Source of the DNA: Halomonas huangheensis
GTDB lineage: Bacteria; Pseudomonadota; Gammaproteobacteria; Pseudomonadales; Halomonadaceae
NCBI RefSeq assembly: GCF_001431725.1
Contig: NZ_CP013106.1
Location: 620,001 to 684,000, forward strand
DNA: 64,000 bases
Reading direction: 5' to 3'
The notes under the pieces: generated by a model
The model's input: only the letters and a program-made list of their open reading frames with translations
The model's database searches: none
Told to the model about the DNA's origin: nothing
Program-made: the position numbers and the translations under genes
Part shown: positions 18,961-27,677 of the stretch, piece after piece
How positions within the stretch are numbered: position 1 is the stretch's first letter
How the letters are laid out: each line of letters begins with the position of its first letter

Positions 18961-19626
18961 ATGAGTAAGCAGGTTGCGATAGTCCTGGCCGGGTGTGGCG
19001 TTCAAGATGGCTCGGAGATCTACGAGACCACCCTGACTCTGTTGCGCCTGGACCAGTTGGGTGTCGCCTATCGCTGTTTCGCACCGGATATCGGCCATCA
19101 CGAAGTCATCGATCATCGCCGTGGTGAGGCCGTGGAAGAATCGCGCAATGTGCTGGTGGAATCCGCTCGTCTTGCGCGTGGCGAAATCTCTCCGCTGGAC
19201 GAGCTTTCGGCATCGGATTTCGATGCCGTGATCCTGCCGGGTGGTTTCGGGGTAGCAAAGAATCTCTCGAACTTTGCTGAAGCGGGTTCCGACATGGTCA
19301 TTCATGACGTGCTGCGTGAGGTGTTGATCGAGTTCCATGATGCTCGCAAGCCGATCGGCTTGATGTGTATCGCACCAGTGCTGGTTCCGGGTGTGTTCGG
19401 GCACGGTATCGCGGTAACCATCGGTAATGATCCGGGGGTGGCCGGGGCGATCAGTGCCATGGGCGGGCTGCATCGTACCTGCGCGGTGGATGATATCGTC
19501 GTCGACTTCGAACACCGTGTGGTGACCACACCGGCCTATATGCTGGCCACAGGAGTTGCCGAAGCGGCCAGCGGTATCTTCAAGCTGGTTGAGCGCATCA
19601 ATGAAATGATCGACATCAAACCCTGA
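18961..19626 (+). CDS. elbB: ElbB, DJ-1/PfpI-family protein
   Basis: 221 residues. The order is VAIVLAGCGVQDGSEIYE, DAVILPGGFGVAKNL and IGLMCIAPVLVPG, with the nucleophilic-elbow Cys of the DJ-1 superfamily. This matches ElbB (isoprenoid biosynthesis glyoxalase ElbB), which has weak glyoxalase activity in E. coli; its physiological role is unclear. The ATG at 18961 has AAGGAGA upstream, so the extension to 18940 from a TTG is not needed. The gene diverges from hemB and converges on tatC. Confidence 0.88.
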   Translation: MSKQVAIVLAGCGVQDGSEIYETTLTLLRLDQLGVAYRCFAPDIGHHEVIDHRRGEAVEESRNVLVESARLARGEISPLDELSASDFDAVILPGGFGVAKNLSNFAEAGSDMVIHDVLREVLIEFHDARKPIGLMCIAPVLVPGVFGHGIAVTIGNDPGVAGAISAMGGLHRTCAVDDIVVDFEHRVVTTPAYMLATGVAEAASGIFKLVERINEMIDIKP

Positions 19627-19653
19627 CATCGATACCCAGCATCGAAAACAGCA

Positions 19654-19685
19654 CAGAAAGCGCGGCCATCAGGCCGTGCTTTCTG
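19654..19685. terminator. Bidirectional hairpin between elbB and tatC
   Basis: CAGAAAGCGCGGCC pairs with GGCCGTGCTTTCTG with one G-T pair and a 4-base loop, in the gap between two convergent genes. This is a likely shared terminator. Confidence 0.7.
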
Positions 19686-19691
19686 CATACT

Positions 19692-19730
19692 TCAGGATCA
19701 TTTCACGTCAGGATCATTGCACGTCAGGAT
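19692..19730. repeat. 16-bp tandem repeat ending in the tatC stop codon
   Basis: TCAGGATCATTTCACG and TCAGGATCATTGCACG are followed by a third TCAGGAT, whose TCA is the complement of the tatC stop codon. A duplication of the gene's end appears to have generated it. Confidence 0.7.
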
Positions 19731-20512
19731 TGCTGCTCGTTTTCCGTTTCTTCTTCCCTTTCGCGCTTGCGCTTGACCAGCCGCCCCATCAGTAGCCCCA
19801 ATTCATAGAGCAGACACATGGGAACTGCCAGCAGGGTCTGTGAGATCACGTCCGGCGGTGTCAGCAGCATGCTGATCACGAAACAGCCCAGAATGATATA
19901 AGGGCGTTTGGCCGACAGGCTTTTGGCCGTGGTGGCGCCGGAGAGAATCAGCAGGAAGGTAGCGATAGGGATCTCGAAGGCAATGCCGAAAGCAAAGAAC
20001 ATCTTCAACACGAAGTTGAGATAGGCATTGATATCGGTCATCACCGTCACGTTCCCGGGCCCAGTCTGGGTGAAGAACGCGAACAGCAGCGGGAATACTG
20101 CGTAGTAGGCGAAGGCGGCACCGAGATAGAACAGGATCACACTGGAGCCCAGCAACGGAAGGGCCAGTGATTTCTCTTGCTCGTAGAGTCCCGGGGCAAC
20201 GAAGGCCCAAGCCTGGTGTAGTACAAAAGGAATGGCGATGAATACCGCGACCACCAGCGTCAGCTTGAAGGGCGCCAGAAAAGGTGACGCCACTTCGGTC
20301 GCGATCATTTGTGAACCTTCCGGCAGTAGCGCCAGCAAGGGTTCAGCAACGAACTGGTAGATGTCGTTGGAGAAGCCGTACAACGCGAGGAAGATGACCA
20401 GAATCGCCACCACCGCGCGCAGTAGCCGCGAGCGCAACTCGACCAGATGTTCAATCAGCGGAGCATGGCCCTCCTCGTTGGACGAGGAGGGCTTGTTGTC
20501 GGTCTGGCTCAT
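19724..20512 (-). CDS. tatC: Sec-independent translocase TatC
   Basis: 262 residues with six hydrophobic segments. The N-terminal [16 protein letters not shown] and the segment [16 protein letters not shown] [16 protein letters not shown] are TatC hallmarks. It is the signal-binding core of the twin-arginine translocon in the inner membrane. Its start overlaps the tatB stop by 4 bases. PhoX in this window is a likely client. Confidence 0.97.
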   Translation of the reverse strand: MSQTDNKPSSSNEEGHAPLIEHLVELRSRLLRAVVAILVIFLALYGFSNDIYQFVAEPLLALLPEGSQMIATEVASPFLAPFKLTLVVAVFIAIPFVLHQAWAFVAPGLYEQEKSLALPLLGSSVILFYLGAAFAYYAVFPLLFAFFTQTGPGNVTVMTDINAYLNFVLKMFFAFGIAFEIPIATFLLILSGATTAKSLSAKRPYIILGCFVISMLLTPPDVISQTLLAVPMCLLYELGLLMGRLVKRKREREEETENEQQS

Positions 20513-21012
20513 CGCGTAGCAGAGTCCCTGTTGTCAGTGTCCCTGTTGTCAGTCGAAGGGGCGGAGGCCGGCGAGTGGCGGTCAGACGATTCTGCGTGGT
20601 TGGCTGGATCAGGCGCAGAAGTTGGGTCAGACGCATCAGTGGCTGGTTTGGGGGCGGAGCCCTGTGCCGAGGCCGACTGGGAGTTGTCCGGTACCGCGGC
20701 AGTGCTGTCAGCCGCCTCGGTGCGCTTGTCACCGTTGCTGGCCTGCGGGTCATTATCACCCAGTGATTCGACACTCTGCCTTGCACGCTTGACGCTGTCG
20801 TCGAGCCTGGTCTGTTGCTCCTTGACCTTCTGACGCAGCTCCTCTGCCTCTAGTTGGGCTGTTATCTCGCGCTGTATGCCGGACACCGAGCGCTTGATAC
20901 GCCCGATCCACAGGCCTGCCGTGCGTGCCGCACGCGGCAGGCGTTCGGGGCCAAGCACCAGCAGACCCACTACGCCGACCAGCAACAGTTCCAGGAAACC
21001 GATATCCAGCAT
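20509..21012 (-). CDS. tatB: Sec-independent translocase TatB
   Basis: 167 residues. The N-terminal transmembrane helix is followed by [16 protein letters not shown], the TatB hinge motif, and an amphipathic helix. The C-terminal half is a long, low-complexity Ala/Ser/Asp/Pro-rich tail, variable in the family. It pairs with TatC in signal-peptide recognition. Located 6 bases after tatA. Confidence 0.95.
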   Translation of the reverse strand: MLDIGFLELLLVGVVGLLVLGPERLPRAARTAGLWIGRIKRSVSGIQREITAQLEAEELRQKVKEQQTRLDDSVKRARQSVESLGDNDPQASNGDKRTEAADSTAAVPDNSQSASAQGSAPKPATDASDPTSAPDPANHAESSDRHSPASAPSTDNRDTDNRDSATR

Positions 21013-21018
21013 GGAGGC

Positions 21019-21288
21019 TTACTTGCGTTCGTCGGAGGATTCCGGCTTGCGCTCGGCCTCGACGTCATAGGTATGGGAGCCGGTGCTGTCGGTGTTTTCG
21101 TCGTGACGCACTTGAGCCTGAGAGTCGGACTCGCCTTTCTTCTCTTCCTCTTCGGAGACGGCTTTCTTGAAGCCCTTGACCGCTCCTCCCAGATCGCTAC
21201 CGACGTTGCGTAGTTTCTTGGTGCCGAAGATCAGGATAATGATGCCGAGTACGATCAGCAGCTGCCAGATACTGATACCACCTAACAT
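21019..21288 (-). CDS. tatA: Sec-independent translocase TatA
   Basis: 89 residues. It has a short transmembrane helix ([19 protein letters not shown]), the FGTKKLRN hinge, then an amphipathic helix ([15 protein letters not shown]) and a charged tail. It oligomerises to form the translocation pathway for folded proteins. First of the three tat genes, 72 bases downstream of hisE. Confidence 0.96.
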   Translation of the reverse strand: MLGGISIWQLLIVLGIIILIFGTKKLRNVGSDLGGAVKGFKKAVSEEEEKKGESDSQAQVRHDENTDSTGSHTYDVEAERKPESSDERK

Positions 21289-21360
21289 AAGAGCTTCCTC
21301 AAGGTTTGGCGCAAGGCGCCATGATTACTGTTGTCGTCGCCGCTTCTGCCATGACGGCTC

Positions 21361-21705
21361 TCAACTATCTTCCTGCTGCCGAGCAGCCTTCTCGTCGTGC
21401 CCCGAAATACCAAAACGGCGCGCCAGTTCGTCGAGAACCTGGCGGTGGTCCAGACCGAGGTGTGACAACATGACAAGACTATGAAACCACAGGTCGGCGG
21501 TCTCGGCGATCAATGCCTGTTGAGTGGCCGGATCCTTCGCGTCGGCATCCTTTGCAGCCAGCACGGTCTCGAAGGCTTCTTCGCCAACTTTCTCGAGTAT
21601 CTTGTTCAGGCCCTTATTATGCAAGGACGCCACGTAGGAAGACTCGGGATCGGCATGACGGCGGTCGGCCAGTGCTGTGTCGAGTCGTTCAAGAATATCG
21701 CTCAT
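21361..21705 (-). CDS. hisE: Phosphoribosyl-ATP pyrophosphatase HisE
   Basis: 114 residues. [17 protein letters not shown] and [16 protein letters not shown] carry the acidic metal-binding residues of the all-alpha MazG-like fold. It removes pyrophosphate from phosphoribosyl-ATP, the second step of histidine synthesis. In many bacteria hisI is next to or fused with hisE; no hisI is present here. It lies between ubiB and tatA, as in Pseudomonas. Confidence 0.95.
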   Translation of the reverse strand: MSDILERLDTALADRRHADPESSYVASLHNKGLNKILEKVGEEAFETVLAAKDADAKDPATQQALIAETADLWFHSLVMLSHLGLDHRQVLDELARRFGISGHDEKAARQQEDS

Positions 21706-21743
21706 TGGTTAACGTTCCATTGCAGTCAATCAGTTCCAGTCGG

Positions 21744-23366
21744 TCAATTCCAGATCAGCAGCAGGGTGCCCACTGCGGCTGCCACCAGAATTTGCCAGGG
21801 CTGACCATCGAGCCAGTTGGTCAGCGGTTGCCAGGCCAGTGCCAGTGCCACCAGAGCCAGGCCGATGCGTGTTCGTCGGGAGCGGCGAGTCTGTTGGCGG
21901 AGTTGAGTCTGAACGCTACTCAGAGCCCTGGTTTGATCACCGAGCTGTTGGGAGCGCTTCTCCGTCTGTGATAGGGCGCGGTGAGCGAGCACCGGAAGCT
22001 CAGGCAACTGGCGTGTCAATTCGGGAGCTTGACGCTTGAAGGACTCCCACAGGCCATGGGCACCAGCACGCTCCTTCATCCAACGCTCGAGAAATGGCTT
22101 GGCCGTTGCCCACAGGTCGAGGTCGGGATACAGCTGCCGTCCCAGGCCTTCGATGTTGAGCAGTGTCTTCTGCAGCAGGACCAACTGAGGTTGTACTTCC
22201 ATATTGAAGCGTCGTGCGGTCTGAAACAGTCCCAGCAATACCTGGCCGAAGGAAATATCCTTGAGTGGCTTCTCGAGAATGGGTTCACAGACCGTGCGTA
22301 CCGCAGCGGCAAACTCGTTGGCGCGAGTGTCCTCGGCGACCCAGCCGGACTCTATATGTAGCGCTGCCACCTCATAGTAATCCTGGTGGAAGAAGGCCAG
22401 CAGGTTTCGGGCGAGGTAGTCCTGATCCTCACGCGTCAAACTGCCGACGATGCCGCAGTCGATAGCGATATACTGCGGGTCCTGGGGATTCTCGCGGTCG
22501 ACGAAGATGTTGCCGGGGTGCATGTCAGCATGGAAGAAGTTGTCGCGAAACACCTGGGTGAAGAAGATTTCCACGCCGCGCTCGGCAAGCCGCTTGAGAT
22601 CGGTGTGCTGCGCCTTCAGTGCTTCGATATCGGCAACCGGCACGCCATGGATGCGCTCCTGAACCATGACGCGCTGGCGTGTCAGGTTCCAGTGGATGGC
22701 TGGCACATAAAGCAGCGGTGAACGGTGGAAGTTACGCTTCAGTTGCGAGGTGTTGGCGGCTTCCTTGGTCAGGTCGAGTTCGTCGAACAACGTGACTTCG
22801 TAGTCGCGGACCACTTCCACTGGATGCAGGCGGCGTGCTTCGGGGACGCATTGCAGGGCTCGTGCCAGCAGGTACATCAACGACATGTCCTGACGCATGA
22901 CCTTGTCGATGCCAGGGCGTATTACCTTGGCGACGACTTCGCTGCCATCCGGCAGTGTGGCAGCGTGCACTTGAGCAATCGATGCCGAGGCCAGGGGCTC
23001 GCGGGAGAAGTCGGCAAACGCTTCGTGCAGCGGCATGCCGAGGGCTTCCTCGATCAGCTGTTCGGCTTGTTCACCGGGGAAGGGGGGCACCTGATCCTGA
23101 AGCCGCTTGAGCTCATCGGCGATATCCCCGGGAAACAGGTCGCGTCGCGTCGACAGCATCTGGCCGAATTTAACGAAGATTGGCCCCAGCGCTTCCAGCG
23201 ACAGACGCAATCTTTCTCCCCGTGAGCGGTCACCAACGGGAATCAAGCGCAGCGGCGACCACTGAAACATCAGGCGAAGTGCCCAGGGCAGCTTGTGCAG
23301 CGGTAACAAGGTGTCGAGACGGTAGCGCGTGACTACCCAAAGGATGCGCAGTGGACGGAATATCAT
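21744..23366 (-). CDS. ubiB: UbiB, ubiquinone-biosynthesis atypical kinase/ATPase
   Basis: 540 residues. The family's KxGQ motif appears as [14 protein letters not shown], an Ala-rich nucleotide loop as [10 protein letters not shown], and the catalytic region as [14 protein letters not shown]. The C-terminus has a hydrophobic anchor ([11 protein letters not shown] and [13 protein letters not shown]). UbiB promotes access of lipid intermediates to the ubiquinone complex. Its ATG shares one base with the ubiJ stop (TGATG). Confidence 0.96.
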   Translation of the reverse strand: MIFRPLRILWVVTRYRLDTLLPLHKLPWALRLMFQWSPLRLIPVGDRSRGERLRLSLEALGPIFVKFGQMLSTRRDLFPGDIADELKRLQDQVPPFPGEQAEQLIEEALGMPLHEAFADFSREPLASASIAQVHAATLPDGSEVVAKVIRPGIDKVMRQDMSLMYLLARALQCVPEARRLHPVEVVRDYEVTLFDELDLTKEAANTSQLKRNFHRSPLLYVPAIHWNLTRQRVMVQERIHGVPVADIEALKAQHTDLKRLAERGVEIFFTQVFRDNFFHADMHPGNIFVDRENPQDPQYIAIDCGIVGSLTREDQDYLARNLLAFFHQDYYEVAALHIESGWVAEDTRANEFAAAVRTVCEPILEKPLKDISFGQVLLGLFQTARRFNMEVQPQLVLLQKTLLNIEGLGRQLYPDLDLWATAKPFLERWMKERAGAHGLWESFKRQAPELTRQLPELPVLAHRALSQTEKRSQQLGDQTRALSSVQTQLRQQTRRSRRTRIGLALVALALAWQPLTNWLDGQPWQILVAAAVGTLLLIWN

Positions 23367-24019
23367 CAGGACAGCCCTCCCTCCGCATCAAGCAAACGAT
23401 GCAAGCGTGCGAGGCGTGCTTCGACACGATCGGTAGCTTGCTCAAGGTCAATCAACAAGTCGCGCAACGATTCGAATTGCTGACGCCCTGGCAACCAGCG
23501 AGCTTCTTCGAAAACATACTCCGAGATATCGCTGCGCAATTCTCTCTGGGTGCGAATTCCCCAGCGTGATAGTCCTCTCAGACCCTCCGCCAATTGATGA
23601 GCGGGAACATCACCGAGCCAACGTGCCATCTCCGCCTCCCAGTCGAGGTCCAGGTCCAGCAACAGGTCGCGGGTGGCTTCAAGAAGGTGAACCCGACCGC
23701 GTACGGCAAGACGGCCTTCGAACATCAGGCGCTCCATCTCCGCGCCGCTGGCCAACGCAGCCAGGCCCTCGCTATCGACCTCGACCACGGCATCGTAATC
23801 CTGATCGTCGTCCATCATCTCCAGGGCATCGGCGTGCATGAGATCGATGCCTTGCGCGTGGTAAGCGAGCACCAGCGCCAGTTGAGGAGACTCGAGGCGC
23901 AGCAGAATTCGCTGACCGGCCAGCTTGCTCAGTCTGGTCGGTGCTGCTGGGTCTCGGGACAGCAGGGAATTGAGCGTCTTTTCAATGCCGGCCAGTACCA
24001 GGGTCGGGATCAACGCCAT
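23366..24019 (-). CDS. ubiJ: UbiJ, ubiquinone accessory lipid-binding protein
   Basis: 217 residues. An N-terminal SCP2-like domain (about residues 10-110) precedes a helical C-terminal part. UbiJ with UbiK helps assemble the soluble ubiquinone complex and binds its lipid intermediates. The start at 24019 gives [17 protein letters not shown]; a longer frame to 24088 would run into ubiE. Located 7 bases after ubiE. Confidence 0.9.
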   Translation of the reverse strand: MALIPTLVLAGIEKTLNSLLSRDPAAPTRLSKLAGQRILLRLESPQLALVLAYHAQGIDLMHADALEMMDDDQDYDAVVEVDSEGLAALASGAEMERLMFEGRLAVRGRVHLLEATRDLLLDLDLDWEAEMARWLGDVPAHQLAEGLRGLSRWGIRTQRELRSDISEYVFEEARWLPGRQQFESLRDLLIDLEQATDRVEARLARLHRLLDAEGGLS

Positions 24020-24026
24020 GGTGCCC

Positions 24027-24773
24027 TCATAGCTTGATGCCGCGGTGCAGGGCGACGATACCACCCGTGAGATTGGTGAATTCGACACGCTCGAGGCCTG
24101 CCGTCTCCATCATGCCCTTTAGCGTCTGCTGGTCCGGATGCATGCGAATCGACTCAGCGAGATAGCGATAGCTGTCGGCATCACCGGCGACCATTTCACC
24201 CATGCGTGGTAGCAGACGGAAGGAATATTCGTCGTAGGCCTTGCTCAATAATGGGTTGGGTGGCTTGGAGAATTCGAGTACCAGCAGGCGGCCACCAGGC
24301 TTGAGAATGCGCGCCATGGAGGCCAGTGCCTTGTCCTTGTCGGTCACATTGCGCAGACCGAAGGCGATAGTGATGCAATCGAAGGTGTTGTCGGGGAACG
24401 GCAGGCATTCGGCATTGGCCTGCACGTAATCGACGTTGCCGCCCGCACCGTTGTCGATCAGTTTGTCGCGACCAACGTTGAGCATGGAGGCATTGATATC
24501 AGCGAGGATGACCTTGCCGGTGGGGCCGACGATGCGCGAGAACTTGAGCGCCAGATCCCCGGTGCCACCGGCGATATCCAATACCTTGTGGCCTGGCCGT
24601 ACTCCGGCGCGTTCGATGGTCAGGCGTTTCCACACACGGTGGATGCCGAAGGACATCAGGTCATTCATCACGTCGTAGCGAGCGGCCACGGAGTGGAAGA
24701 CATCCGCTACACGAGAGGCCTTTTCCTCAACCGGCACATCCTGAAATCCGAAATGAGTGGTGCGCTTGTCCAT
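24027..24773 (-). CDS. ubiE: Ubiquinone/menaquinone C-methyltransferase UbiE
   Basis: 248 residues. It has the UbiE N-terminus ([17 protein letters not shown]), SAM motif I ([13 protein letters not shown]), and [20 protein letters not shown]. It methylates the quinone ring at C2. AGGAGCTCC lies just before the ATG. First gene of a seven-gene run, ubiE-ubiJ-ubiB-hisE-tatABC. Confidence 0.98.
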   Translation of the reverse strand: MDKRTTHFGFQDVPVEEKASRVADVFHSVAARYDVMNDLMSFGIHRVWKRLTIERAGVRPGHKVLDIAGGTGDLALKFSRIVGPTGKVILADINASMLNVGRDKLIDNGAGGNVDYVQANAECLPFPDNTFDCITIAFGLRNVTDKDKALASMARILKPGGRLLVLEFSKPPNPLLSKAYDEYSFRLLPRMGEMVAGDADSYRYLAESIRMHPDQQTLKGMMETAGLERVEFTNLTGGIVALHRGIKL

Positions 24774-24900
24774 GGAGCTCCTGAGCTGTCGCTGGATAAG
24801 GCCTCGAGGCCGTAGTGAAGACTGGGTGGAGACTATTGGTGGGAGCCATTGTAGCCTTGCCGAGGAGGGGTTGTCTTCGATCCAGCGAGTCGCTCGAACC

Positions 24901-25040
24901 GTAAGCTGTAAGCCAACAGCTGTAAGTGAACCCCACAGCGGTGAGCTTCGAGCAGGCTGTGTGCGACAGTATCCCGAACTTCGGTTTGTTGCGGAAGCGC
25001 TGGACTACTCGCAGCCTGTCGCTCGGAGCCCGGAGCTTAC
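24901..25040. repeat. Heptamer element C (overlaps the DUF971 stop)
   Basis: The left arm has GTAAGCTGTAAGCC and AGCTGTAAGTG. The core, AACCCCACAGCGGTGAGC, resembles the core of element B. The right arm (25010-25040) reads, on the other strand, GTAAGCTCCGGGCTCCGAGC. The TAA within that GTAAGC is the stop codon of the adjacent DUF971 gene. The element separates that gene from ubiE. Confidence 0.6.
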
Positions 25041-25420
25041 AATTGCTTGATCTCGATTCCCAGCGCCTCCCGTGAGGCTCCGGCTTCTTCCAGGCGCTTG
25101 AGATAGTCTTCCCAGTTGGCCTGTTGATGTTCGATCAGGGAGTATAGATATTCCCAGCTGTAGAGGCCGCTATCGTGGCCATCATCGAAGTGCAACTTGA
25201 GTGCGTAGCGGCCAGCCTGGGTGATGTCGAGCAGCCCGACATGTTTCTTTCCGACCTGCAGAGTAGCCGTTTCGCCACCATGCCCGCGTACCTCCGCGGA
25301 CGGTGAGTAGACACGTAGATATTCCACCGACAGGTGATGGGTACTGCCATCGGCATAACCGACTTCGAGTTCCCTGGCCTTGCGGTGGTAATGAATCCGT
25401 GTCGGAACGGGAGTGGTCAT
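25037..25420 (-). CDS. DUF971-domain protein (GBBH-like N-terminal fold)
   Basis: 127 residues. PTRIHYHRKARELEVGYADG is the start of the small beta-rich domain also found at the N-terminus of gamma-butyrobetaine hydroxylases, and the rest (FDDGHDSGLYSWEYLYSL) is characteristic. Free-standing copies occur next to hslVU or in iron-sulfur contexts; their function is not settled. AAAGGAG directly precedes the start and abuts heptamer array D. A heptamer element lies on each side. Confidence 0.85.
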   Translation of the reverse strand: MTTPVPTRIHYHRKARELEVGYADGSTHHLSVEYLRVYSPSAEVRGHGGETATLQVGKKHVGLLDITQAGRYALKLHFDDGHDSGLYSWEYLYSLIEHQQANWEDYLKRLEEAGASREALGIEIKQL

Positions 25421-25433
25421 GGAAAACTCCTTT

Positions 25434-25576
25434 GAGCTACGAGCTACGAGCTACGAGCTACGAGCTACGAGCTACGAGCTACGAGCTACGAGCTACGAGC
25501 TACGAGCTACGAGCTACGAGCAGCTCGAGTCGTAAGCTGTCGTGAACTCCGCGGCTCGACGCTCGTAGCTCCTATG
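25434..25576. repeat. Heptamer element D, with 12 perfect GAGCTAC units
   Basis: Twelve uninterrupted copies of GAGCTAC fill 25434-25517. A core follows (GTAAGCTGTCGTGAACTCCGCGG), then a short right arm, CGCTCGTAGCTCC, which is the complementary unit. It lies between hslU and the DUF971 gene and touches the latter's ribosome site, so the repeat is probably in the mRNA leader. Confidence 0.85.
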
Positions 25577-25588
25577 CGCGGGTTACCC

Positions 25589-26911
25589 TTAGAGGATATA
25601 CCGTGACAGGTCTTCGTCCATGGCCAGCTCGCCGAGTTGGGAGTCGACATAGGCGCGGTCGATCATCAACGGGCTACCGATATCGGAACCCTTGAACGAG
25701 GCTTCCTCGAGCAGCCGCTCCATGACCGTGTGTAGACGACGGGCGCCGATGTTCTCGGTGCCTTCGTTGACGTTGTAGGCGATCTCGGCGATACGCTCGA
25801 TACCATCTTCGGTGAATTCGACCTCGAGCCCATCGGTCTTCAGCAGTGCCTCGTACTGACGAGTCAATGCCGCAGAAGGCTCAGTCAGGATGCGCTTGAA
25901 GTCATCCGGTGTCAGTGCCGAAAGTTCAACACGGATCGGCAGGCGACCCTGGAGTTCCGGAATCAGGTCCGAAGGACGCGCCAGATGGAAGGCACCAGAG
26001 GCGATGAACAGGATGTGGTCGGTCTTGACCATGCCGTACTTGGTCGACACCGTGGAGCCTTCGATCAGTGGTAACAGATCACGCTGCACGCCTTCGCGGG
26101 AGACTTCACCACCGCTGGACTGACCGCTACCCTTGGCGACCTTGTCGATCTCGTCGAGGAACACGATGCCGTTCTGCTCGACGGCTTCGATGGCACGTGT
26201 CTTGATGTCGTCTTCATTGACCAGCTTGCCGGCTTCCTCATCACGCAGTAGCGTCAGCGCCTCACGGACCGTCACCTTGCGGGTCTCGGTCTTGCCGCGC
26301 CCCATGCCGGAGAACAGGCTCGACAGTTGCTGGGTCATCTCTTCCATGCCCGGCGGTGTCTGGATGTCGATATTGGGTCCCTGAGCGGAGACCTGAACGT
26401 CGATTTCCTTGTCATCCAGCTGGCCTTCACGCAGCTTCTTGCGGAACACCTGGCGGGTCGAGGAGTCCTCGCGCGGCTCGTTTTCCTGACCTCGCGGCGG
26501 TGGCAGCAGCGCATCGAGGACGCGATCCTCGGCGGCATCTTCGGCACGGTGGCCGACTTCTGCCTTGGCTTGTTCGCGGACCAGCTTGATCGCGGCTTCG
26601 GTCAGGTCGCGGATGATCGATTCGACATCGCGGCCGACGTAACCCACTTCGGTGAACTTGGTCGCTTCGACCTTGATGAACGGGGCCTTGGCCAGCTTGG
26701 CCAGGCGGCGAGCGATCTCGGTCTTGCCGACACCGGTCGGGCCGATCATCAGGATATTCTTGGGTGTGACTTCCTGGCGCAGCTCGCCATCGAGCTGCAT
26801 GCGACGCCAGCGGTTGCGCAAGGCAATGGCTACGGCGCGCTTGGCGTCCTGCTGGCCGACGATGTACTGGTCCAGGGCGTGGACGATTTCACGGGGCGTC
26901 ATCTGGGTCAT
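25589..26911 (-). CDS. hslU: HslU, ATPase subunit of the HslUV protease
   Basis: 440 residues. Walker [10 protein letters not shown] (about 56-64), pore loop GYVGRDVES, a large I domain, Walker [12 protein letters not shown] and the C-terminal [18 protein letters not shown] with LSRYIL. It unfolds proteins into the HslV chamber. ATG at 26911 was chosen; a TTG two codons upstream is also open but unneeded. Starts 2 bases after hslV. Confidence 0.98.
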   Translation of the reverse strand: MTQMTPREIVHALDQYIVGQQDAKRAVAIALRNRWRRMQLDGELRQEVTPKNILMIGPTGVGKTEIARRLAKLAKAPFIKVEATKFTEVGYVGRDVESIIRDLTEAAIKLVREQAKAEVGHRAEDAAEDRVLDALLPPPRGQENEPREDSSTRQVFRKKLREGQLDDKEIDVQVSAQGPNIDIQTPPGMEEMTQQLSSLFSGMGRGKTETRKVTVREALTLLRDEEAGKLVNEDDIKTRAIEAVEQNGIVFLDEIDKVAKGSGQSSGGEVSREGVQRDLLPLIEGSTVSTKYGMVKTDHILFIASGAFHLARPSDLIPELQGRLPIRVELSALTPDDFKRILTEPSAALTRQYEALLKTDGLEVEFTEDGIERIAEIAYNVNEGTENIGARRLHTVMERLLEEASFKGSDIGSPLMIDRAYVDSQLGELAMDEDLSRYIL

Positions 26912-26913
26912 GA

Positions 26914-27432
26914 TCAAAGCTCTTCCAGCGTCACGTTGTGGTTGGTAAACACGCAGATGTCGCCAGCAATTTCCAACGACTTCTCGGTAATCTCGCGAGC
27001 GCTGAGGTCAGTGTTGTCGAGTAGCGCGCGTGCGGCAGAAAGGGCGAAATTGCCGCCTGAGCCGATGGCAATGATGCCGCGCTCAGGTTCTACCACATCG
27101 CCGTTACCGGTGATGATCAGCGAGGCTTTGCTGTCGGCAACAGCCAGCAGTGCTTCGAGGCGACGCAGTGCACGATCGGTGCGCCAGTCCTTGGCCAGCT
27201 CCACTGCAGCCTTCACCAGGTTGCCCTGATACTTTTCCAACTGGGCTTCAAAACGTTCGAACAGCGTGAAGGCATCCGCCGTGCCACCGGCAAAACCGGC
27301 CAGCACCTGGCCGTGATAGAGGCGACGTACCTTGCTGGCGTTACCCTTCATCACGGTGTTGCCCAGTGATACCTGGCCATCACCCGCCAGTGCAACCTGG
27401 TCGCCACGGCGCACGGAAACGATTGTGGTCAT
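26914..27432 (-). CDS. hslV: HslV, peptidase subunit of the HslUV protease
   Basis: 172 residues. After Met removal the N-terminus is [19 protein letters not shown], with the catalytic Thr first, as required for this proteasome-like protease. [14 protein letters not shown] is the S1-pocket region. The start at 27432 with AAGGAG upstream is therefore certain; the longer frame to 27504 is not used. A heat-shock promoter candidate lies at 27514-27542. Confidence 0.98.
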   Translation of the reverse strand: MTTIVSVRRGDQVALAGDGQVSLGNTVMKGNASKVRRLYHGQVLAGFAGGTADAFTLFERFEAQLEKYQGNLVKAAVELAKDWRTDRALRRLEALLAVADSKASLIITGNGDVVEPERGIIAIGSGGNFALSAARALLDNTDLSAREITEKSLEIAGDICVFTNHNVTLEEL

Positions 27433-27513
27433 GGAGAATTCTCCTTGTGGGAAATGAACTTCCCGGTGACTTTCGAGGGGATGAACTCCCTCGTCAGAAT
27501 GCAATTGGCAAGG

Positions 27514-27542
27514 AGATGCGGGCGGGGAAGACAGAATTCAAG
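27514..27542 (-). promoter_or_regulatory. Candidate heat-shock (sigma-32) promoter of hslVU
   Basis: On the minus strand, CTTGAA (27542-27537), 15 bases, CCGCATCT (27521-27514). Compared with the RpoH consensus CTTGAA / CCCCATnT there is one mismatch. It lies about 80 bases upstream of hslV, a known heat-shock operon in other bacteria. Confidence 0.6.
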
Positions 27543-27677
27543 AGATGCGATGAGCCATGAGCGGCAAGTCAATCTGCTTTCCGATGCCATACTCGTGGCC
27601 TGCGTGGCGCGGACAGAGCGAATGGATGATCCAGAGCTTTGGAAACCACGGGTGTTGTACTGCGCTCTCCGGAGCCG

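Noticed and set aside
27433..27677. Attachment site for the pqq island
   Set aside because: No tRNA, integrase or direct repeat matching the other edge could be found by eye.
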